The position numbers were made by a program, and so were the translations under genes. From Deltaproteobacteria bacterium (GTDB taxonomy: Bacteria > Desulfobacterota > Desulfobacteria > Desulfobacterales > B30-G6), in assembly GCA_003647375.1 (NCBI GenBank), contig QMMS01000106.1:1-13010 (forward strand): a stretch of 13,010 nucleotides of DNA. The letters run 5' to 3'. The notes beneath the pieces are model-generated. The model was not told the DNA's origin, did no database searches, and saw only the letters and a program-made list of their open reading frames with translations. Below are positions 7,757-13,010 of this stretch, in pieces. Position 1 is the first letter of the stretch. Each line of letters opens with the position of its first letter.

Positions 7757-7795
7757 GGTTATTATTTTACTGAAAAATAAAAGTTAGGGGTGAAA

Positions 7796-9652
7796 ATGAA
7801 AGAAGATTTTTTTCTCGGTAACGGAGCCATCGCTCTGGGTTTGCTGGAAGCCGGGTGTCAGGTACTCACGTCTTATCCAGGAACGCCCAGTTCGGAGATA
7901 CTGCCCGAAGCGGTTCGGATGATAAAATCTGAAAAACTCAATACCTACGTGGAGTGGTCTACCAATGAAAAAGTGGCCCTCGACAATGCTTACGCTGCCG
8001 CCATCTCCGGCAAACGGTCTGCATGCATCATGAAACAGGTGGGCCTGAATGTTGCAGCAGATTCGCTGATGAGTGCGGCCTATCTTGGAACCGTTGGTGG
8101 GCTGGTCATTATTTCCTGTGATGACCCCGGCCCGCATTCGTCCCAGACGGAACAGGATACACGCCTTATGGCCCGATTGGCGAAGGTCCCGGTGCTGGAC
8201 CCGTCAAATCCCCAGGAGGCGCGTGAAATGGTTCAAACAGCCTTTGAACTTTCAGAAAAATACAGAATACCGGTCATCCTGAGACCAGCTATACGGGTAT
8301 GTCATGCCAGGCAAAACCTGACCTGGGACAGCCTCCAGGCCAACAATAACCCCGCTGCATTTCAGAAGGACCCCCGCCGCTGGGCAGCCACACCAAAATT
8401 TCGATTCCTGCTTCACAAGGAACTCAACAACAAGCTGAAAAAAATTGCAGAAGAATTCAACAACCTGCATCCCTACAACACACACAACCTGAAATCCGGC
8501 ATGCATGCTCCTCTAGGTGTTATTGCAGGGGGTGTCCCAAGCGCCGTCATTGAAGATATATTTGATGAGAATGATCGCAAAGACATACCCTTGCTAAAAT
8601 TAGGAGCCCCGTTTCCGTTTCCCGACAAACTTGCCATGTCGTTTTTAAATGCCTGCAGCAGGGTTCTGGTAATCGAGGAAACCGATACGTTAATTGAATA
8701 CAGTCTGCGGGATCGCAAAAAGGTTCTTGGTCGTTTCTCCGGTCACGTGCCACTGGAAGGAGAGCTTGTACCGCAGAAAATCGAGAGTATTCTGAATAAA
8801 GCCCTGTCGGAGCTATCCCTTCCGACGCTTAACGCTGATTCCGTCGATGATGCTATGGCGTTGGTGAACAGCCTCGAATTGCCTGTTCGAAGACCGACCC
8901 TCTGTCCCGGATGCGGACACAGGGCTGCCTTTTACAGCATTCGCAGGTCTCGTCCCAAAGCCATCTTCACGTCAGATATCGGATGCTATACGTTAGGTCT
9001 GAATCTGGGTGCTGTCGACACGGTTCTCGATATGGGAGCAGCTATCACGATGGCTTCGGGATTTCACCATGCCTATGCGCAGGATGGTACGGAACAACCG
9101 ATTGTCGCCACCATCGGCGACTCCACTTTCTACCATTCAGGACCTGCCGGTTTGCTGAGCGCTGTTTACAATGATGCCAGGTTTGTTCTGGTAATCTTGG
9201 ACAACATGACGACTGCTATGACAGGCATGCAGCCGACACCGTCTCTCGGTATACGGGCTGATGGCAGCAAGGGCAAGCAGATCCCTTTAGAAAGACTCGT
9301 AAAAGGTTGCGGCATTGATTTCATAGAAGTACTCGATCCATATGATATAAAATATCTCCGCAAAACCCTCAAAAAAGCATTTGCCTATACCAAGGATCCA
9401 GATGGTGGTATCGCAGTTGTCATTGCCCGCCACGGTTGTGTTATCGCATACAGGGATATAGCGACCAAGATCAGAAAAGACATCACCATTACCGATGATT
9501 GTATCGCTTGCAACCACTGCATAGATCGTTTCGAGTGTCCGGCTCTTTATCATGACAGCGATAGAGATAAAACAGCCATCAATCCGGCCCTGTGTATCGG
9601 ATGTGCCGTCTGCGTGGATGTGTGCCCCACAGGGGCGATTGTGGAAGAATAA
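7796..9652 (+). CDS. iorA: Indolepyruvate ferredoxin oxidoreductase, alpha subunit
   Basis: 618 residues, the usual IorA length. With IorB it oxidatively decarboxylates aryl (or related) 2-oxoacids to acyl-CoA and CO2, reducing ferredoxin; oxygen-sensitive and cytoplasmic. The N-terminal pyrimidine-binding domain has SYPGTPSSEI (26-35) and VEWSTNEKVA (52-61). The TPP domain has LCPGCGHRAAFY (369-380), TSDIGCYTLG (392-401) and GDSTFYHSGPAG (441-452), followed by DNMTTAMTG. The C-terminal ferredoxin part carries two cysteine sets: C-x2-C-x2-C with a later CP (res. 569-582), and CIGCAVCVDVCP (600-611). Start: ATG 7796 is preferred, since TAGGGG (7785-7790) lies 5 bases upstream; a GTG at 7790 would overlap that site. 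Its partner iorB is 440 bases away rather than adjacent. Confidence 0.95.
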   Translation: MKEDFFLGNGAIALGLLEAGCQVLTSYPGTPSSEILPEAVRMIKSEKLNTYVEWSTNEKVALDNAYAAAISGKRSACIMKQVGLNVAADSLMSAAYLGTVGGLVIISCDDPGPHSSQTEQDTRLMARLAKVPVLDPSNPQEAREMVQTAFELSEKYRIPVILRPAIRVCHARQNLTWDSLQANNNPAAFQKDPRRWAATPKFRFLLHKELNNKLKKIAEEFNNLHPYNTHNLKSGMHAPLGVIAGGVPSAVIEDIFDENDRKDIPLLKLGAPFPFPDKLAMSFLNACSRVLVIEETDTLIEYSLRDRKKVLGRFSGHVPLEGELVPQKIESILNKALSELSLPTLNADSVDDAMALVNSLELPVRRPTLCPGCGHRAAFYSIRRSRPKAIFTSDIGCYTLGLNLGAVDTVLDMGAAITMASGFHHAYAQDGTEQPIVATIGDSTFYHSGPAGLLSAVYNDARFVLVILDNMTTAMTGMQPTPSLGIRADGSKGKQIPLERLVKGCGIDFIEVLDPYDIKYLRKTLKKAFAYTKDPDGGIAVVIARHGCVIAYRDIATKIRKDITITDDCIACNHCIDRFECPALYHDSDRDKTAINPALCIGCAVCVDVCPTGAIVEE

Positions 9653-9724
9653 TTCAGGCTGTAGACTGTAGGCTGTTAGACTATTAGCCGCCTACAGCCT
9701 AATAGCCTATTGGAATAGCAGCTC

Positions 9725-9738
9725 TTTAGAGAGAACGA
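9725..9738 (+). repeat. 14-base direct repeat, left copy
   Basis: TTTAGAGAGAACGA occurs here and again at 10038-10051. The left copy lies inside the inverted ends of the composite island and the right copy outside, so it is not a simple target-site duplication of that unit. Confidence 0.55.
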
Positions 9739-9752
9739 ATGAACATCGAACA

Positions 9753-9847
9753 TCGAACGTCCAACATCGAATTTTGAATTTGAAAAGATGAAGAAGCGGA
9801 AATAATTCGGTATTGGTTTTTGTTTTCATTCGACATTGGACGTTCGA
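9753..9847. repeat. Inverted repeat TCGAACGTCCAACATCGAA
   Basis: Positions 9753-9771 and 9829-9847 are reverse complements at 17 of 19 bases. GAACATCGAA units (9741-9750) precede the left arm. A perfect 14-base palindrome CCCGCCATGGCGGG follows at 9853-9866. Such strings resemble short palindromic intergenic repeats typical of Desulfobacterales genomes (recollection, not searched). Confidence 0.6.
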
Positions 9848-10037
9848 TTTTTCCCGCCATGGCGGGATTGAGGTTTGGAGGGTTCGAGGGTGGTTGAGAG
9901 CTTATAGCTGATGGCGGCATCATAGCCTCATAGCTTCCCAGCCTCCTATCATTTACTATGTTTGAATGTGACTGAAAGCTTTAAGCCATAAGCCGCTAAC
10001 AGCCTACAGTCTAAACGCCTAACAGCCTATCATTTTT

Positions 10038-10051
10038 TTTAGAGAGAACGA
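10038..10051 (+). repeat. 14-base direct repeat, right copy
   Basis: Exact second copy of TTTAGAGAGAACGA (9725-9738), about 40 bases before the iorB start. Confidence 0.55.
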
Positions 10052-10092
10052 TTTTTACATATAACGCCAGTTGAGTGATCCGGAGGGGAAAA

Positions 10093-10668
10093 ATGCCAAC
10101 CATCAATTACGTGCTCTGTGGCCTGGGTGGCCAGGGTATCTTGTTTATGACCAAAATCATCGCCAAAACAGCATTGCGTAAAGGTTACAGTGTCATGGGG
10201 GCGGAAACACACGGCATGGCACAGCGAGGGGGATCGGTCATATCCCACCTCAGACTGGGCAAGGTCAGCAGCAGTCTTGTCAAACCGGGATCAGCACAGT
10301 TCCTGTTGTCCCTCGAAGAAAATGAAGCCTACCGCAATCTCCCCTTTCTTGCTGAAAATGGTCGCCTGTACAGCGACACGGTTCTAGACGTTTTTCCAAG
10401 AGACAGCGTCAAAACCTATCTGGATAAAATGGCTATACAATACTACGCCCTGCCGGCAGGTAAAATCGCCCTTGATCTTGGTGCGCCGGTTTCCTCAAAC
10501 CTGGCCATGATTGGTTTTTTTGCCGCATTTCAGGAAGAGCTTTTTGCACCGGATGATTTTCGAGAAACTATCGAGTCCATCAGTCCGGAACGGTTCATAA
10601 ATATCAATTTACAGGTTTTTGAAAAAGGCCTTTCTGCAGGAAACGCAGCAGGGGCATCTCAAGATTAA
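10093..10668 (+). CDS. iorB: Indolepyruvate ferredoxin oxidoreductase, beta subunit
   Basis: 191 residues, normal for IorB, the gamma-type 2-oxoacid:ferredoxin oxidoreductase domain that completes the enzyme with IorA. Signatures: CGLGGQGILFMTKIIA (9-24), a glycine-rich CoA/TPP-side loop, and GAETHGMAQRGGSVISHLR (36-54), the hallmark ETHGMAQRGG motif of this family. GAPVSSNLAMIGFF (130-143) is another family block. Start ATG 10093 is supported by GGAGGGG (10082-10088), 4 bases upstream; an in-frame GTG at 10075 lies before that site and is unlikely. It is normally co-transcribed directly after iorA; here a repeat-filled 440-base spacer intervenes, so co-expression would need read-through or a new promoter in the spacer. 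Confidence 0.94.
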   Translation: MPTINYVLCGLGGQGILFMTKIIAKTALRKGYSVMGAETHGMAQRGGSVISHLRLGKVSSSLVKPGSAQFLLSLEENEAYRNLPFLAENGRLYSDTVLDVFPRDSVKTYLDKMAIQYYALPAGKIALDLGAPVSSNLAMIGFFAAFQEELFAPDDFRETIESISPERFININLQVFEKGLSAGNAAGASQD

Positions 10669-10714
10669 ATACCCGGACACAAATGACCCGTACGAAACCG
10701 ATAAAATAAATGCT

Positions 10715-10863
10715 AAATCCGAATATCGAAATACGAAACAAATATCGAATGTTCAAATGACCGAACATAGCCTATGGCCTCGATCGTCTGAGATCCTGTT
10801 TGGATCATTTGAATTTATGTCATTGAGTATTGTTTAGGATTTCGATATTCGTGCTTCGGATTT
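10715..10863. repeat. Imperfect inverted repeat between convergent iorB and acyl-CoA synthetase
   Basis: The left arm (10715-10762, beginning AAATCCGAATATCGAAAT) is an interrupted reverse complement of the right arm (10801-10863). Matching blocks are AAATCCGAA, TATCGAAAT, AAACAA and TTCAAATGA/TCATTTGAA. The right arm reaches into the TAA stop of the synthetase gene. It may serve as a bidirectional terminator, but looks more like another nested intergenic repeat. Confidence 0.55.
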
Positions 10864-12418
10864 AAAAAGTGTGGGTAGAAGCCATCTGCCGGTGCAGTTC
10901 GGTTTTTCTCACTTTCCCAAGGGCGGTCCTGGGCAGATCTTTTACGAATGTTATCTGTTTTGGGAGTTTGTAACGAGCCAGTCGCTCATGGCAATGCCGC
11001 TGTACATCAGCCAATTCAAAGGTACGCCCTTTTTTCAGAATGATAAAAGCATGACCGGTGAATCCCCAGGTTTCATCCGGCACACCGATGACTGCGATGT
11101 CATCGATGCCTTCCATTTCCCGTAACACAGCCTCAACCTCGGCAGGATACACGTTTTCACCTCCGGAAATGTACATGTCGTCGACCCTGTCCACCAGATA
11201 GTAATAACCGTCTTGATCCACATATGCCAGGTCCCCGGTGTGAAGATATCCATTCTTTATGGTTGCATCGGTCTGTTCAGGATCCTGCCAGTATTCTTTC
11301 ATCATAATGGATCCGCGAACCACAATCTCACCGATTTCCCCCGGTCTTACCCGAGTGCCGTTTCTGTCCAGGATACTGACCTCCGCATGAAACACAGGTC
11401 TTCCAACCGTTCCAGGTCTATTTAAAGACACATCTTCCGAGGCCCACAAAAGAATGGATGTTTCCGTTTGGCCCATGATTTGTCGGAAGCCGAAGCCGGC
11501 AACCTTGCAGGCCTGAAATAGATCTTTGGATGTTTTTTCGCCACCGCCGGCGATTGTTTTCAACGACGACACATCGCTGCGTTGTTCAGGCGGGACATTG
11601 AGAAGTGATCGAAAGACCGTGGGTACGCCCAAAAACTTGCTTACACGATATTTTTTGATATCCCTGTAGACTGAAACGGGATCAAATTTTGATTGAAGCA
11701 GAATGGTTGCACCTTTGTAAAGGGTCGGCGCCGCCTGGATAAACAGTCCGCCGGAGTGAAAAAGGGGCAGCACAATCAACATGATATCATCAAAGTTGAG
11801 TTTGAAAAATATTTCCGCATTCAGGCAGTTAAAAAAAGTTTTCCGGTGGGAGAGCACGGCGCCCTTGGGTGCGCCGGTTGTCCCGGACGTGTACATAATC
11901 ACTTGCGGTTCTTCCGGGTCCGAGGGTCCCAAAGATCTCGATACAAAAGGCTGCTTACCGTCAAATACGGCGGTTTCACGATTGTATTGGTGAATGTTTC
12001 CTGATGACGGAACATCTCCCACAACGGCCAGGAGCATGGGCGGAAGCTGGTCTCCCAGCCCAATGCTTTCAATCATATCGATATACAATTGATCAAAAAT
12101 AAATACCCGGGGTCTGGCATTCACGATAGGATGGTTCAGCTCTCTATCCGTAACACGGTAGTTGATGGGAACAAAAATCGCACCAAGCCTGGAGCACGCT
12201 AGAAATACTTCAATGAACTCCAGTGAGTTCATAAGCATCACGGCGACCCTATCCCCTTTTTCTATCCCCAGAGACTGCAGCCAGGAAGCGGTTCGGTTGG
12301 ATCGGAGGTGCAGTTCGCGGTAGGTAATGACACTGTCATTAAAGATGATAGCCGGTTTTTCAGGATGCAGTTCCCGCCATCGTTGCACCCAGAAAGCGAT
12401 GTTCATTGATTTAATCAT
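10862..12418 (-). CDS. AMP-forming acyl-CoA synthetase (class I adenylate-forming)
   Basis: 518 residues, the usual length of medium-chain/aryl acyl-CoA ligases. It converts a carboxylic acid, ATP and CoA to acyl-CoA, AMP and PPi. Motifs in order: ATP-binding MYTSGTTGAPKG (175-186), PLFHSGG (218-224), GQTETS (316-321), YLHTGD (391-396), DRVDDMYISGGENVYP (410-425), and the C-terminal PRTALGKVRK (496-505) with the adenylation Lys502. All catalytic motifs are intact. The substrate cannot be read; aryl or fatty acids are both possible. The ATG overlaps the stop codon of the upstream small gene as ATGA (12415-12418), implying translational coupling. A second Met at codon 5 is an alternative start. 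It ends convergent to iorB. Confidence 0.92.
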   Translation of the reverse strand: MIKSMNIAFWVQRWRELHPEKPAIIFNDSVITYRELHLRSNRTASWLQSLGIEKGDRVAVMLMNSLEFIEVFLACSRLGAIFVPINYRVTDRELNHPIVNARPRVFIFDQLYIDMIESIGLGDQLPPMLLAVVGDVPSSGNIHQYNRETAVFDGKQPFVSRSLGPSDPEEPQVIMYTSGTTGAPKGAVLSHRKTFFNCLNAEIFFKLNFDDIMLIVLPLFHSGGLFIQAAPTLYKGATILLQSKFDPVSVYRDIKKYRVSKFLGVPTVFRSLLNVPPEQRSDVSSLKTIAGGGEKTSKDLFQACKVAGFGFRQIMGQTETSILLWASEDVSLNRPGTVGRPVFHAEVSILDRNGTRVRPGEIGEIVVRGSIMMKEYWQDPEQTDATIKNGYLHTGDLAYVDQDGYYYLVDRVDDMYISGGENVYPAEVEAVLREMEGIDDIAVIGVPDETWGFTGHAFIILKKGRTFELADVQRHCHERLARYKLPKQITFVKDLPRTALGKVRKTELHRQMASTHTF

Positions 12419-12825
12419 ATTGGATATTTATCATCAATCAGTTCGAGCAGCACCCCATTCATTTTATCCGGGTGGATAAAGGCAAACTCACAATCGCGGA
12501 AGGAACGGGCACCACCGATAAATGGATATGACTTGGGTTCAAGTTCGTCTATGGCCTCACGGGTATTGTCGACATTCAGGCTGATCAGCATGATGCCTTC
12601 CCCTCTTTTTTCAATAAACTTGGCCACCTCTCCATCGGGGGATGTTGACTCCATCAGTTCAAACCCGACATTACCAAGCCAATAACGGGCAACGCGTATT
12701 TTCTCAGGCTCATCTACGTAAGCATCATCCGGTTTTTCCTTACCCAATACCGGTTCCCATATTTTTTTGGCCGCTTCCAGATTTTTGACAGCGATACAAA
12801 TGTGGTCGATCTTGTTTATTTTCAT
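12415..12825 (-). CDS. VOC/glyoxalase-fold protein, methylmalonyl-CoA epimerase-like
   Basis: 136 residues from ATG 12825, an epimerase-like length. IDHICIAVKNLEAA (6-19) is the first metal-ligand strand with His8; VGFELMEST (53-61) and PDGEVAKFIEKRGEG (63-77) follow; the end has FAFIHPDKMNGVLLELID (114-131) with Glu128. True epimerases usually read GEG-[IL]-H-H, supplying a metal ligand; here it is GEGIML (75-80), so that His is lost. The protein may bind metal differently or act on another acyl-CoA; calling it an epimerase would over-reach. Start: AGGTG 8 bases before ATG 12825 favours it over the GTG at 12834, which overlaps that site. Its stop overlaps the start of the acyl-CoA synthetase, so both probably act on the same substrate family. 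Confidence 0.8.
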   Translation of the reverse strand: MKINKIDHICIAVKNLEAAKKIWEPVLGKEKPDDAYVDEPEKIRVARYWLGNVGFELMESTSPDGEVAKFIEKRGEGIMLISLNVDNTREAIDELEPKSYPFIGGARSFRDCEFAFIHPDKMNGVLLELIDDKYPI

Positions 12826-12838
12826 AGGTGTCACCTAT
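12824..12838. promoter_or_regulatory. Palindrome over the ribosome-binding site of the VOC gene
   Basis: ATAGGTG-T-CACCTAT, 7-base perfect arms around one base. It covers the ribosome-binding site and the first two bases of the start codon on the minus strand. The one-base centre disfavours an RNA hairpin, so a protein operator or chance are both possible. Confidence 0.3.
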
Positions 12839-12882
12839 CCTTGTAATTGAATCGCAACAGCGAGCGCGTTCCCCGTGGTGCA

Positions 12883-12939
12883 TTATATAGTGCCCATCCA
12901 CAAATGGTCTTTTTCCGCGATATCGGCGTTGGACGCCAT
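12883..12939 (-). CDS. Very short ORF (18 aa) with strong ribosome-binding site; possible gene remnant
   Basis: ATG 12939 is preceded on the minus strand by GAGGAG (12952-12947), 7 bases upstream, one of the best sites in the window. The product would be MASNADIAEKDHLWMGTI and then TAA. In another frame the following bases read ALYNAPRGTRSLLRFNYKDR and stop at 12831, so a frameshifted or internally deleted gene is possible. The EKDHLW string faintly recalls the N-terminus of class III aminotransferases, but this is too short to call. It could equally be a leader peptide for the VOC-ligase pair. Confidence 0.3.
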   Translation of the reverse strand: MASNADIAEKDHLWMGTI

Positions 12940-12966
12940 GATTTAACTCCTCAAAATAGCACGCTA

Positions 12967-13010
12967 TTACTCCGGGTTAAATCTGTCGTCCGCCTTGATC
13001 TCACGCAAAA
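12967..13010 (-). CDS. Possible 3' end of an upstream gene
   Basis: One minus-strand frame is open from the window edge and reads LREIKADDRFNPE before TAA (12969-12967). The stop is 27 bases before the next ATG with its strong ribosome-binding site, as expected in an operon. Too short to identify. A 6-base inverted repeat AATAGC/GCTATT (12955-12968) sits at the junction. Confidence 0.4.
   Translation of the reverse strand, partial: LREIKADDRFNPE

Larger units (their letters stand above)
9656..10020. repeat. Composite repeat island with inverted ends between iorA and iorB
   Basis: TAGACTGTAGGCTGTTAG (9662-9679) has an exact reverse complement at 9996-10013. The match continues weakly outward to 9656 and 10020, giving ~24-base imperfect inverted ends around ~316 bases. 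Both ends consist of degenerate AGCCTA/TAGGCT-type units (also around 9680-9715 and 9900-9950). No ORF is convincing inside. It may be a non-autonomous element or a cluster of nested short repeats inserted into an ior operon. Confidence 0.6.

Noticed and set aside
7790..7795. GTG at 7790 as the iorA start
   Set aside because: It would overlap the TAGGGG ribosome-binding site that correctly spaces ATG 7796, so the later start was chosen.
9726..9923. Minus-strand ORF of 65 codons in the iorA-iorB gap
   Set aside because: It is made of the repeat units themselves (low-complexity Ser/Pro/Asn-rich peptide), has no good ribosome-binding site, and crosses both arms of the inverted repeat.
9653..10051. 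CRISPR array
   Set aside because: Repeats here are degenerate, irregularly spaced and inverted rather than identical direct repeats with unique spacers; no cas gene nearby.
10075..10092. GTG at 10075 as the iorB start
   Set aside because: It lies upstream of the GGAGGGG site serving ATG 10093, and the extra residues match nothing in the IorB family.
10619..10837. Plus-strand ORF of 72 codons overlapping the iorB end
   Set aside because: It runs out of frame through the iorB end and into the intergenic inverted repeat; no family features.

Overview
The window (roughly 48-50% GC by eye) looks like a chromosomal catabolic region of an anaerobic deltaproteobacterium, most likely Desulfobacterales-like. 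The reasons are an indolepyruvate-type 2-oxoacid:ferredoxin oxidoreductase (IorA/IorB), a stand-alone TrpB2, a beta-oxidation-type fusion protein, an acyl-CoA synthetase, and intergenic spaces full of short palindromic repeats of a kind common in that group. Taxonomy is inferred from gene content and style, not measured.

Layout. 1-540 (+): C-terminal part of a bile acid:sodium symporter family protein. 541-988: gene-free, holding copy A of a ~268-bp element that folds almost completely onto itself. 989-1978 (+): tRNA-dihydrouridine synthase. 2089-3669 (-): serA. 3781-5154 (-): trpB2. 5155-5343: divergent control region in which two face-to-face promoters overlap a GTATAC/GTATAC operator-like site. 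5344-7365 (+): 3-hydroxyacyl-CoA dehydrogenase fused to an enoyl-CoA hydratase, with the dehydrogenase first. 7366-7795: copy B of the ~268-bp element. 7796-9652 (+): iorA. 9653-10092: composite repeat island splitting the ior pair. 10093-10668 (+): iorB. 10669-10861: inverted repeat between convergent genes. 10862-12418 (-): AMP-forming acyl-CoA synthetase, with its start overlapping the stop of a small glyoxalase-fold (methylmalonyl-CoA epimerase-like) gene at 12415-12825 (-). 12831-13010 (-): a short ORF or gene remnant and the extreme 3' end of another gene.

How the genes may work together (inference). IorAB would oxidise aryl or other 2-oxoacids to acyl-CoA with ferredoxin reduction. The acyl-CoA synthetase would activate free acids, and the fused dehydrogenase/hydratase would carry out beta-oxidation-like steps. 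TrpB2 (PLP, serine/indole chemistry) together with SerA (first step of serine synthesis) forms the opposite arm of the divergent promoter. The whole resembles a locus for aromatic amino acid or arylacetate metabolism, but no substrate can be read from the sequence.

The strongest unexplained signals are the two copies of the self-complementary element, each just upstream of a + strand gene and with many base changes that keep pairing, and the overlapping divergent promoter/operator at 5250-5291. No tRNA, rRNA, CRISPR array or transposase gene was seen.
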